Below, piece after piece: positions 54,521-62,954 of a stretch of 64,000 nt of DNA; the first letter of the stretch is position 1; each line of letters starts with the position of its first letter. The notes below the pieces were generated by a model, which saw nothing but the letters and a program-made list of their open reading frames with translations, was not told the origin of the DNA and searched no databases. This DNA is from Acinetobacter sp. ANC 3781 (GTDB taxonomy: Bacteria > Pseudomonadota > Gammaproteobacteria > Pseudomonadales > Moraxellaceae): positions 1 through 64,000 of the forward strand of contig NZ_SJOH01000015.1 of assembly GCF_004331285.1 (NCBI RefSeq). Reading direction: 5' to 3'. The translations under genes and the position numbers were made by a program.

Positions 54521-55471
54521 TTATGCCTGAGTTACAGGAATACGCAACTCTTTGGGTAAACTGAAAGTAATATTTTCTTCACATCCTGCCAGCTCTTGCG
54601 GTGCTTCGGCACCCCACTCCTGTAAACGCTGAATGACCTGTTTAATCAAAATTTCGGGTGCAGATGCGCCTGCTGTGACGCCAATCTTAGTATTTTTATT
54701 AAACCAACTTTGATTAAGCTGATCTGCATTATCAACCAAATAAGCCTGCTTCCCCATACGCTCAGCCAGTTCACGTAAACGGTTTGAGTTAGATGAATTT
54801 GGTGATCCAACCACTAAGACCACATCACACTGTAGAGCCAAATCACGTACTGCATCTTGGCGGTTTTGCGTGGCATAGCAAATATCATCTTTACGCGGTC
54901 CCTGAATTTCAGGAAACTTTGCTCGCAAGGCATCAATCACCTTGGCAGTATCATCAATAGATAATGTGGTTTGAGTGACAAAAGCCACTTTTTTCGGGTT
55001 ATGCACGACTAAAGCCGCTACATCCTGCTCATCCTCAACCAAATAAATTTCACCGCCTTTTTTTTTGTCATATTGCCCCATAGTTCCTTCGACTTCAGGA
55101 TGACCTTCATGACCAATTAAAATGGCTTCAGTTCCTTCACGGGCATATTTGGTCACTTCAATATGTACCTTGGTCACCAATGGACAAGTTGCATCAAAGA
55201 CTTTCAAGCCGCGGCGTTCAGCTTCGACCTGGACTGCTTTGGAGACGCCATGTGCACTAAAAATCACAATATTATCGTCAGGAACTTCATCTAGTTCATC
55301 GACGAAAATTGCCCCACGCTGACGTAAATCATCGACCACGAATTTGTTGTGTACCACTTCATGGCGTACATAAATGGGTGGATTAAAACATTCAAGTGCC
55401 CGATTAACGATCGCAATGGCTCGGTCGACACCTGCACAAAAACCACGTGGATTGGCCAATACAATTTCCAT
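54521..55471 (-). CDS. ispH: 4-hydroxy-3-methylbut-2-enyl diphosphate reductase
   Basis: Last step of the MEP pathway, making IPP and DMAPP. 316 residues from ATG 55471 (GAGGG 6 bases upstream). Fe-S ligand Cys12 in [12 protein letters not shown], and further Cys in DATCPLV and [21 protein letters not shown] region. EEFIT-type motif region [14 protein letters not shown] includes a run of nine A (55058-55066 on plus as T9). Divergent from gmk. Confidence 0.96.
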   Translation of the reverse strand: MEIVLANPRGFCAGVDRAIAIVNRALECFNPPIYVRHEVVHNKFVVDDLRQRGAIFVDELDEVPDDNIVIFSAHGVSKAVQVEAERRGLKVFDATCPLVTKVHIEVTKYAREGTEAILIGHEGHPEVEGTMGQYDKKKGGEIYLVEDEQDVAALVVHNPKKVAFVTQTTLSIDDTAKVIDALRAKFPEIQGPRKDDICYATQNRQDAVRDLALQCDVVLVVGSPNSSNSNRLRELAERMGKQAYLVDNADQLNQSWFNKNTKIGVTAGASAPEILIKQVIQRLQEWGAEAPQELAGCEENITFSLPKELRIPVTQA

Positions 55472-55605
55472 AAGACCCTCAATGTTCACTTGAATTTGGA
55501 CTGAATAAATTAAAATAAATGCAAACAACCTACGAACAGCTATTTAGTTTACTGGCTGTCTGCTCTAAAATAGAGAAGATATTTTATCATATCAGGAAAA
55601 ATATC

Positions 55606-56229
55606 ATGTCGGGTCTCTTGTTTGTCGTTTCTGCTGCATCTGGAACAGGCAAAACATCTCTCGTTAAAGCCCTACTTGAGCGTGTGAATAATTTACATGT
55701 TTCTGTCTCTCACACAACTCGTGGTCAACGTCCTGGTGAACTCGAAGGTGTGCATTATCATTTTTCGCAGCAACAAGATTTTCTTGCTTTAGTTGGGCAA
55801 GGTGGTTTTATTGAGTATGCAGAAGTGTTTGGTAATTATTACGGCACAGCTCAAGCCACAGTAAAACAGCAACTGGCTAAAGGCCATGACGTTTTACTTG
55901 AGATTGACTGGCAGGGGGCGCAGCAAGTTCGCAAGCTTTTCCCCGAATCTAAACAAATTTTCATTTTACCGCCAAGCCAGTATGACTTGCGTCAACGTTT
56001 ATCGAACCGTGGCACCGACTCTGTTGAAGTGATTGAACAGCGTTTAGATTGTGCAGTAGAAGATATGCAGCAATATACAAACTTTGACTATGTGATTATT
56101 AATGACGACTTTAACAAAGCCCTGCATGACTTAGAGTCTGTCATTATTGCTAATCGTTTGGTTTTATCCCAACAAGCGGCCCGTCATCAAGAATTGATTG
56201 AAAAATTAATTACTCCTGTTGAATTGTGA
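55606..56229 (+). CDS. gmk: Guanylate kinase
   Basis: Phosphorylates GMP to GDP. 207 residues from ATG 55606 (AGGA 9 bases upstream; the frame is open to 55519 but family start fits). P-loop SAASGTGKTS, HTTRGQRPGELEGVHY, EYAEVFGNYYG, LEIDWQGAQQVRKL and FILPPS are present. Leads gmk-rpoZ-spoT-ridA on the same strand, linking guanine nucleotides with stringent response genes. Confidence 0.97.
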   Translation: MSGLLFVVSAASGTGKTSLVKALLERVNNLHVSVSHTTRGQRPGELEGVHYHFSQQQDFLALVGQGGFIEYAEVFGNYYGTAQATVKQQLAKGHDVLLEIDWQGAQQVRKLFPESKQIFILPPSQYDLRQRLSNRGTDSVEVIEQRLDCAVEDMQQYTNFDYVIINDDFNKALHDLESVIIANRLVLSQQAARHQELIEKLITPVEL

Positions 56230-56305
56230 TTAAAACTTGAGTATATAGGCAAAGCCTTTTATACTGCTCAGTCTGTTCAAATTTAATATTCAAACGAGAA
56301 TTCTT

Positions 56306-56587
56306 ATGGCACGCGTAACCGTTGAAGATTGTTTAGACCATGTGGACAACCGCTTTGAGCTTGTACTAGTGGCAAGCAAACGCGCGCGTCAATTGGCACG
56401 TCAAGGTATTGAACCAACTGTAGAGTGGGATAACGACAAACCAACTGTTGTGTCTTTACGTGAAATCGCAGCAGGTCATGTATCTAAAGATATTTTGAAA
56501 CAACGTGATCAAGATTATCAAACGTCTAGTCTTGATCTTGCACTTTCTGCAAATAACTTGAATTTAGATGGTTTTTCTTTCCAATAA
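56306..56587 (+). CDS. rpoZ: RNA polymerase omega subunit
   Basis: 93 residues starting [30 protein letters not shown], the omega signature. Omega helps assemble RNA polymerase and, in gammaproteobacteria, forms a ppGpp site. The following terminator separates it from spoT, so spoT is probably not simply cotranscribed. Confidence 0.97.
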   Translation: MARVTVEDCLDHVDNRFELVLVASKRARQLARQGIEPTVEWDNDKPTVVSLREIAAGHVSKDILKQRDQDYQTSSLDLALSANNLNLDGFSFQ

Positions 56588-56600
56588 GAAAAAAATCTTT

Positions 56601-56632
56601 AAAAAGCCTAGTTTTTAACTAGGCTTTTTTTA
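56601..56632 (+). terminator. Terminator of rpoZ
   Basis: 13-bp perfect stem AAAAAGCCTAGTT with a 3-base loop and a run of T, 13 bases after the stop. The 173 bases to spoT then carry a TTGACA box (about 56731) with no clear -10. Confidence 0.9.
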
Positions 56633-56805
56633 TTGGAAAACTTTTATATTTGCTCAATAACCGTTATAACATAGGTATAAAGGTGCGTTACTAAGGATGT
56701 ATCTTTTTGATTTTTTTTGAATGAAAAAATTGACAAATCATGCCATATGTTTTTCATTAAAGGTCTAGCAATTTAAACTGTAAAACTGAAGTAGAAAGGT
56801 GTTAT

Positions 56806-58911
56806 ATGCCAGGCCCACAGGTCAGCCAAGCCAGACAACAACTGAAAATCATTATCGACGCTTACTTAAGTGCAAGCGATGTCGAGCGTGTGCTTTTGGC
56901 CTGTGATTATGCAGATATCGCCCACGACGGCATTACCCGTAAAAGTGGTGAACCGTATATCCTGCATCCGATTGCAGTCAGTAGTATTCTTGCGCATATG
57001 CGTCTGGATACAGAAACCTTGATGGCGGCGCTTTTACATGATGTGATTGAAGACACCGACTTTAATAAAGACGATATTAGCGAAAAGTTTGGACATACCG
57101 TTGCAGAGCTGGTCGATGGGGTGACTAAACTCAGCCATTCCAGTGATAAAGAATATAATAAAGCTGCCTCCTTCCGTAAAATTCTGCAAGCAACCCTACA
57201 AGACCCACGTGTGATTATTATTAAACTGGCAGATCGCTATCACAATATGACCACCTTGGAGTCGCTACGGCCCGATAAACGTCGACGTATTGCCCAAGAA
57301 ACCTTTGATATTTTTGTCCCTATGGCCCGTATTGTCGGTATGAATGAGATGGCCGACAACCTGGAACATTTGTGCTATCAAAATCTCGATCTGGATATGT
57401 TTGATAATGTACAAGAAGCCTTGTTACAAACTAAGCCTAAACGCTGTGAATATCAGAGTCTGTGGGAAAAAAATCTTACTGAGCTGTTAAAGACCCATCA
57501 AATTAGTGGTCGGATTAAAAAGAAAAATAATAATATTGAGTTGTTGCGTCACTTTGTTAAAAATGACATTAATTTACAAGAACTCACCCACAGCCATGCA
57601 TTTGAAATTATTTTACAAAGTATTGCCGACTGCGACCGCTTAGCTGAAATTTTACGTGAAAATTTTCAGATTTTGCGCTATGAAGATCATATTCGCCGTC
57701 CCTTACCTGGTGGCAACCAATCCTTGATGATGCGTTTAAAAGGTGAAAAAACCACGCTTTCTCTTACCCTTCAAACCGAGCTCATGCGAAAGGCAGCCCG
57801 TTTTGGGGTAGTTTTGGGTGAGAGTGCGCCACAAGCCTGTCGTTCAGCCATTCAAGCCTCTATGCAAAACCTGAATGTACTGGTTGATGGTGAATGTGCA
57901 AAAACCACATTTAGCGATTTATTAGATTATTTACATCAAGAAAAAATTTGGGTTTATACCCCGCATGGTCAGTTACATGAACTTCCTCAAGGTGCAACAG
58001 CAGTCGATTTTGCCTATTCAGCCAGTCTATTCTTAGGCAACCATGCTGTGGGTGCAAAAGTAAATGGTGAAACCAAGCCTCTTTCGACGCCACTGGTCAG
58101 TGGGCAAGTGGTTGAGATTATTACCGATGTTCTTGCAACACCAAATCCAGATTGGCTCAGTTTTATTAACACCCAAAAAGCACGCCGTGCCTTACAAAAT
58201 ATTTTGCGTGATCAGGATATTGAAGAGCAGCAGTTAGTGGGTCAGCAAGCCCTGAATCGTGCATTAAAACTCTTTAATCGCTCAGTAAAAGATTTAACCG
58301 AAGCCGATTGGATCGATATTTTGCAATGGCGACACATCGAATCTAAAGCGCAGTTATTTGAACAAGTTGCCGTAGGCGACTTGCTTCCGCAATTGGTTGC
58401 CAATCATCTGTTTGCACAAGATCAAAGTATAGAGACTCAGTCGTCGACCCGCCTGATTCAAGGCACTGACGGTGTCGATGTCAAATATGCCCATTGTTGC
58501 AACCCTGTGCTTGGCGATCCCATTCAGGGTCATTTATCACGTCGTGGACTCATTGTCCATCGGGCACGTTGTCACAACCTTCTACACGAACAACATCAAC
58601 ATCCAGAAAATATCATGCCTTTGCAATGGGCTTCTGAAGATGCCGATGATATTAGCTTTACCGCTTATTTAAGCATTGATATGGCGATGAATGATGAACA
58701 AATTTCTGACCTGATCTACCAATGCCGTAAAGAAAAAACCGGTGTAGAAATGGTGCATAATCATGAAGGCAAAACCTACGTCAATATTGTGGTGCATAAC
58801 CGTAAGCAGATTGCGCAGATTATTCGTGATTTACGCATGCATTTTGGTTTTCCGCGCATTAGCCGTTTAGCTCAGCCTATCAACATTACAGAAGTATCTA
58901 AAGTAAGTTAA
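56806..58911 (+). CDS. spoT: SpoT, (p)ppGpp hydrolase with degenerate synthetase domain
   Basis: 701 residues in RelA/SpoT order: HD hydrolase, synthetase, TGS, zinc-finger-like and ACT. The hydrolase is intact: His54, His78-Asp79 in ALLHDVIEDT, and LADRYHNMTTL. The synthetase is not: the usual Arg/Lys pattern and DI-A-R have become GRIKKKNNNIELL and SHAFEIILQSI, the PKxNGYQSLHT motif is RPLPGGNQSLMM, and the E-x-Q-I-R catalytic strand is LTLQTELM. Acinetobacter baumannii SpoT is known as a mainly monofunctional hydrolase, and this sequence agrees. TGS is near 384-445; HCCNPVLGDPIQG follows; ACT at the C-terminus. Confidence 0.93.
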   Translation: MPGPQVSQARQQLKIIIDAYLSASDVERVLLACDYADIAHDGITRKSGEPYILHPIAVSSILAHMRLDTETLMAALLHDVIEDTDFNKDDISEKFGHTVAELVDGVTKLSHSSDKEYNKAASFRKILQATLQDPRVIIIKLADRYHNMTTLESLRPDKRRRIAQETFDIFVPMARIVGMNEMADNLEHLCYQNLDLDMFDNVQEALLQTKPKRCEYQSLWEKNLTELLKTHQISGRIKKKNNNIELLRHFVKNDINLQELTHSHAFEIILQSIADCDRLAEILRENFQILRYEDHIRRPLPGGNQSLMMRLKGEKTTLSLTLQTELMRKAARFGVVLGESAPQACRSAIQASMQNLNVLVDGECAKTTFSDLLDYLHQEKIWVYTPHGQLHELPQGATAVDFAYSASLFLGNHAVGAKVNGETKPLSTPLVSGQVVEIITDVLATPNPDWLSFINTQKARRALQNILRDQDIEEQQLVGQQALNRALKLFNRSVKDLTEADWIDILQWRHIESKAQLFEQVAVGDLLPQLVANHLFAQDQSIETQSSTRLIQGTDGVDVKYAHCCNPVLGDPIQGHLSRRGLIVHRARCHNLLHEQHQHPENIMPLQWASEDADDISFTAYLSIDMAMNDEQISDLIYQCRKEKTGVEMVHNHEGKTYVNIVVHNRKQIAQIIRDLRMHFGFPRISRLAQPINITEVSKVS

Positions 58912-58979
58912 TTCAAACCTATGCAACTTTTTTAACTGATATACGCTATGATGTATGAAGATAATATAAGGAGAAATCA

Positions 58980-59363
58980 ATGTCCCGCCAAGTCATCCAT
59001 ACGGAAAATGCACCAGCAGCAATTGGTACATATTCTCAGGCAATTTTAGTTGAAAATACGCTGTATCTTTCAGGTCAAATTGGCTTAGATCCTTACAGTA
59101 TGGAATTGGTTGAAGGTATTGAAGCTCAAATTCGTCGTGTATTTGATAATTTAAAGGCAGTCTGTGAAGCAGCAGGTGGCTCTCTGGCGGATATCGCCAA
59201 GTTAAACATTTTCCTGACTGATCTTTCGCATTTTCAATTGGTGAACCAGATTATGGGTGAATACTTTGCCCAACCTTACCCTGCACGTGCAGCATTAGGC
59301 GTGGCAAGTCTGCCTAAAGATGCCTTAGTTGAAATGGATGGCGTGGTTATTATTAATAAATAA
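58980..59363 (+). CDS. ridA: RidA family enamine/imine deaminase
   Basis: 127 residues. [31 protein letters not shown] and [20 protein letters not shown] are the RidA signature, with the catalytic Arg in PARAALGV. RidA clears reactive 2-aminoacrylate produced by serine and threonine dehydratases. AAGGAG precedes the ATG by 6 bases. It follows spoT by 68 bases, an arrangement common in gammaproteobacteria. Confidence 0.95.
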   Translation: MSRQVIHTENAPAAIGTYSQAILVENTLYLSGQIGLDPYSMELVEGIEAQIRRVFDNLKAVCEAAGGSLADIAKLNIFLTDLSHFQLVNQIMGEYFAQPYPARAALGVASLPKDALVEMDGVVIINK

Positions 59364-59463
59364 AAATCATGCAGTTAAATGATTGTACAAAATACCACCG
59401 ATCAGGTGGTATTTTTTTATTCAAAATCTCAATAAATAAGAATGATATTTTAAATGAATTTCA

Positions 59464-59493
59464 TTGACAAACGATAACAATTATCAATAATAT
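59464..59493 (+). promoter_or_regulatory. Fur-box-covered promoter of bfd
   Basis: TTGACA (59464-59469), an 18-base spacer and TAATAT (59488-59493) form a strong promoter. The spacer and -10 are occupied by GATAACAATTATCAATAAT (59473-59491), a close match to the 19-bp Fur box, so transcription should be repressed when iron is plentiful. Confidence 0.8.
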
Positions 59494-59528
59494 TACTTAT
59501 CCTATTTAACTCTTGTGGCGAGTTGAAA

Positions 59529-59723
59529 ATGTACGTGTGTTTATGTCGTGGTATTACTGATCAAGATATTAAAGATGCTGTAGCCAATGGTGCTGAAAGC
59601 TATCGTGAAATTCGTGACTTACTTGATCTAGGTACTTGCTGTGGTCGCTGCGCACCAGAAGCTCGCGCCATCATTAGCGATGAACTTTCAGAAATTGCTG
59701 CCCGTATATCTATTGCTGCCTAA
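59529..59723 (+). CDS. bfd: Bacterioferritin-associated ferredoxin
   Basis: 64 residues from ATG 59529 (TTG 59523 is an alternative). [2Fe-2S] ligands Cys4, Cys6, Cys38 and Cys41 (MYVCLCRG, CCGRC). Bfd gives electrons to the haem of bacterioferritin to release stored iron under iron starvation. Its Fur-type promoter fits this. bfr follows at 59987, after a terminator. Confidence 0.95.
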   Translation: MYVCLCRGITDQDIKDAVANGAESYREIRDLLDLGTCCGRCAPEARAIISDELSEIAARISIAA

Positions 59724-59776
59724 ACACTATAAGTCTAATTATAAAAGTTTAGTGATCGAAAGATCATTCTTCCTCC

Positions 59777-59803
59777 CCCGCTTATGACTCTAAGCGGGTT
59801 TTT
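59777..59803 (+). terminator. Terminator of bfd
   Basis: 8-bp stem CCCGCTTA/TAAGCGGG with a 6-base loop and T5. Confidence 0.85.
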
Positions 59804-59986
59804 CTTATCTTGTTATTCTAATTTTGCCTTTAACCGTTTTTGATTCCGATTTTCATTTGCCGTTCAATAAATTACTCGCCATTGTTTTGTGAGTTGTTTA
59901 AGATGGTTGTTTAAGAAAATTGAAATAATAATTTTTTGATTGCCCGATCCTTTGTGAAGGCAGAAATTATTGATGGAGTACTTACA

Positions 59987-60451
59987 ATGAAAGGCAATCG
60001 TGATGTGATTAATCAGTTAAATCAGGTGCTCTTTCACCACTTAACTGCAATTAACCAATATTTCCTGCATTCTCGTATGTTTAATGATTGGGGAATCGAA
60101 CAGCTTGGTTCTGCAGAGTACAAAGAATCGATTCGCCAAATGAAACATGCGGATAAAATTATTGAACGTATTTTATTTCTAGAAGGCTTACCGAATCTCC
60201 AACACCTTGGGAAACTGTACATTGGCCAACATACGGTTGAAGTTTTGAATTGTGATGTGCGTAAAGTTAAAGAAAATATTGAAGTCTTACAAAAAATAGT
60301 TGGCTTGGCTGAACAGGAACTGGATTATGTGACGCGTGACCTTGTGCAAGAAATTCTAGAAAAAGAAGAAGAATACTGGGATTGGACCACCACGCAGCTC
60401 GACTTGGTTGAGAAAGTTGGCATTGAAAATTATATTCAAAGCCAAATTTAA
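59987..60451 (+). CDS. bfr: Bacterioferritin (haem-binding type, ferroxidase residues lost)
   Basis: 154 residues aligning with E. coli Bfr without gaps through the four-helix bundle. Haem-binding Met52 (RQMKHAD) and His54 are kept, but the di-iron residues differ: E18 is His18, E51 is Gln51, E94 is Val94 and H130 is Tyr130; only H54 and E127 remain. So this subunit should bind haem but not oxidise iron by itself. In some proteobacteria haem-type and ferroxidase-type subunits mix in one shell; a partner gene would be elsewhere. GGAG lies 8 bases before the ATG; a frame extends upstream to 59936. Confidence 0.93.
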   Translation: MKGNRDVINQLNQVLFHHLTAINQYFLHSRMFNDWGIEQLGSAEYKESIRQMKHADKIIERILFLEGLPNLQHLGKLYIGQHTVEVLNCDVRKVKENIEVLQKIVGLAEQELDYVTRDLVQEILEKEEEYWDWTTTQLDLVEKVGIENYIQSQI

Positions 60452-60455
60452 TTCC

Positions 60456-60488
60456 AAAAAAGCCGGTTCAAATTGAACCGGCTTTTTT
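60456..60488. terminator. Bidirectional terminator between bfr and tfpO
   Basis: 16-bp stem AAAAAAGCCGGTTCAA and complement with a very short loop; A and T runs on either side. Confidence 0.9.
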
Positions 60489-60501
60489 AGTTTTCGAAAT
60501 C

Positions 60502-62139
60502 TTATTTTTCAATAGTGGGTTGAGCCAATGACGCATAATCCAGATCAACTTTACGTAATGTTTTCAATAACCACAGTTGATGTTTGGCTTCTTGCTCATA
60601 GCCATTGAAAGCCAAAACTTTGGCATACTTGATCAGGTCGTATTTAGTTGGATAGTTCAGCACTATTTCTTTAATATCCTCCAACTGTTGCGCATTTAGC
60701 TTGGTATAGGGATCCATTCGAATCCATGCAATACGTCGGTTAAACTCTTCTAATAAATAAAGTTGATCTTGATTGGTAATTTTCTCAGGCGTTTGCTCAT
60801 AACGCATGGATTGATTCAGTTTGGGCACCATAACTGAATAATCTCTGACAATTAAAATCAGCAATATTAAAGAAATCGCATAACTCACGCGCATATAGTT
60901 GGGTGAAAGTGTAATGGTTTTAATATTGGCTTGCTGAGACTGAACCAGACCAATAATAAAACCTACTGGAAGTAGGAAATAGGCATAGTATTGCGGGAAT
61001 TCCAGCATTGAGTGAATCAGCACAGCGCCAATCATTAAAATACCAATCACGGATTCAACCGAATTGACATGCTTGTTGAGTTGGTGGCCCCAATAGCCAA
61101 AATAGGCTAAAAATGGCAATCCAATCAACAGACCATTCCAGAGCACAAAATCAAGAATAAAATTATGTGCGCTACGAATCCACACAGGCCCTTGGAAGTG
61201 ATCACTAACCAATGTATAAGCGACACTGGTCTGATTCCAGCCATAACCAAACCATGGGCGATCTGCAATCGCATGCAGCATCTGCTCCCAAATCGCTAGA
61301 CGCGACATATCCCCGGTTGCACGCGCAATTACATCTTTAGTCTGAGCAATATTTGCATCGGTGATTTGCCCAATTAACTGAGTAACAGCAGGCAATATTA
61401 AAATGAAACCAATAAACAATCCAAACCAAGCTAAAGCGTAATACCATTTTAAGCGGATAAAACCTTTATATTGTTGATAAGCTCCATAAATTAAAATACA
61501 GCAACACGCCACCCATGAAGTTCTAGACTGACTTAATGCCAAAGCCAATAACATAATTAAAGAACACAGACAGGTTATCCAGATTTTTAATTTCTGTTTT
61601 TCATATAAATACAGACAGCCTAGTAATGACATAACCAAGAAGGTTGCCATATTGTTGGGTTGAGCAAAATTTGCATAGGGACGAACCGCATTTTGCATAT
61701 TCACCATACCGGGAATATAAGCATCCAGTGTTAACCACTGGCAAATGGCAATAATTCCGGTCAATGTTCCCGTCATTAAAAATACACAGCTTAGCCCGGT
61801 AAAAACCTCTTCACGATCTATTTTTTCTACCGATAGGTTATAGCCAATGACTATACTCAGCCAAAAACCAAAGACAAATAACGTACTGGTCAAAGCTTTA
61901 TCAAAGAAAAATAATTCATCAGCTAAGTATTGAATTAGCGGAATAATTGCCAAAAGCAAGAACGGTAAACTTAATACAGGGAGTCTAATTTTGTCTCTTA
62001 AATATATTGCAGCTAAGGCAAAAATGGATAAAAAGGCAAAAAGTTCACCAGTGTAAGTGACCCATGGGCGGTAATGGATAGGGAGAAGCCAAGCCAATGA
62101 GATAAAAACACTAGCCAGAAGGAACAAGAAGAATTTCAT
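60502..62139 (-). CDS. tfpO: Pilin O-oligosaccharyltransferase (TfpO/PglL, O-antigen ligase-like)
   Basis: 545 residues with 11-12 membrane segments. The Wzy_C/O-antigen ligase core includes a large periplasmic loop with RPWFGYGWNQTSVAYTL and the conserved IRSAHNFILDFVLWNG, in which His is expected to be essential. The C-terminal PglL-type domain (after about 420) is soluble and periplasmic. In Acinetobacter such enzymes transfer oligosaccharide to serine of pilin (TfpO/PglL-ComP) or to many proteins (general PglL). The next genes are pilin-accessory type, so the pilin-specific form is favoured. Confidence 0.85.
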   Translation of the reverse strand: MKFFLFLLASVFISLAWLLPIHYRPWVTYTGELFAFLSIFALAAIYLRDKIRLPVLSLPFLLLAIIPLIQYLADELFFFDKALTSTLFVFGFWLSIVIGYNLSVEKIDREEVFTGLSCVFLMTGTLTGIIAICQWLTLDAYIPGMVNMQNAVRPYANFAQPNNMATFLVMSLLGCLYLYEKQKLKIWITCLCSLIMLLALALSQSRTSWVACCCILIYGAYQQYKGFIRLKWYYALAWFGLFIGFILILPAVTQLIGQITDANIAQTKDVIARATGDMSRLAIWEQMLHAIADRPWFGYGWNQTSVAYTLVSDHFQGPVWIRSAHNFILDFVLWNGLLIGLPFLAYFGYWGHQLNKHVNSVESVIGILMIGAVLIHSMLEFPQYYAYFLLPVGFIIGLVQSQQANIKTITLSPNYMRVSYAISLILLILIVRDYSVMVPKLNQSMRYEQTPEKITNQDQLYLLEEFNRRIAWIRMDPYTKLNAQQLEDIKEIVLNYPTKYDLIKYAKVLAFNGYEQEAKHQLWLLKTLRKVDLDYASLAQPTIEK

Positions 62140-62176
62140 GAATAAATCAGTGAAAATAGAATGGGCATATGATAAT

Positions 62177-62208
62177 AAAAAAGCAGATTAAAAGATAATC
62201 TGCTTTTT
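62177..62208 (-). terminator. Terminator between the TfpZ-like gene and tfpO
   Basis: 13-bp stem AAAAAGCAGATTA/TAATCTGCTTTTT with a 5-base loop on the minus strand. tfpO must therefore use its own promoter or read-through. Confidence 0.88.
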
Positions 62209-62212
62209 ACGT

Positions 62213-62926
62213 TTATTCATCCCAAGGTCTTAAGTTGACAACACCTATAACTTTGCCTTGTTCTTTATTCAGCAGAACCACTAATCCAAGTCCTGTGGTA
62301 CGAAGCGGCATCCATGAATTTGCTTCAGGATATTCCTGCAAAATTCTTTCAACATCCTGTTTAGGATTAAATTGCGTTAAATCATCTAATGCTAAGGCAT
62401 GTTGATGCAGTCTTGTCCTTGCCAAAGATAAATCCGCATACGTGCTTGGCATTAACTGTGGCGCAGCCAAAATATTGTTGGGATTTTTGGCATCATTGAC
62501 TGCGACCCACTTGAGTCCCATAAATGAATTCGACTGATACTGCGATTCTGCCTTTATTTGATCTTTACCATCTACGGCATTTGCAGGAACTACCTCAAAT
62601 ACCCAACCGGTTTGAACAATCCATGCAGGGCGAGACTGAGTAATAGCATAAACACCATAGCTTAATGCCATAAATTGAATAAGAATAATAATACTCAAGT
62701 CCATTTTTAAGGTTTTCTTACCTTCTTTATAGACCAATAGACTAAGTAAAGGTCCTAAAGTTACATCAATGGCTAGTAACATTAAAAAAATAACCGTGAC
62801 ACCTTCAGCATGTGCTAAAGGTGCTGGATACCATACTAAAAATACCAAAACCACCAATAACAACCCCAAAAAAATAGAACATGTTAAATGCCCTAAAAAA
62901 TATCGAATTCCTTTTGAAGCTAACAT
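62213..62926 (-). CDS. TfpX/TfpZ family type IV pilin accessory protein
   Basis: 237 residues with four N-terminal membrane helices (about 7-125), then a periplasmic domain. The segment VWYPAPLAHAEGVTVIFLMLLAIDVTLGPLLSLLVYK is the TfpX/TfpZ family mark. These accessory proteins are encoded beside the major pilin in Pseudomonas and Acinetobacter and control pilin stability and pilus number. The linked TfpO gene supports this. The major pilin is not in this window. Confidence 0.85.
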   Translation of the reverse strand: MLASKGIRYFLGHLTCSIFLGLLLVVLVFLVWYPAPLAHAEGVTVIFLMLLAIDVTLGPLLSLLVYKEGKKTLKMDLSIIILIQFMALSYGVYAITQSRPAWIVQTGWVFEVVPANAVDGKDQIKAESQYQSNSFMGLKWVAVNDAKNPNNILAAPQLMPSTYADLSLARTRLHQHALALDDLTQFNPKQDVERILQEYPEANSWMPLRTTGLGLVVLLNKEQGKVIGVVNLRPWDE

Positions 62927-62954
62927 ACATTATATCCTTTGAATTATAAGACGA

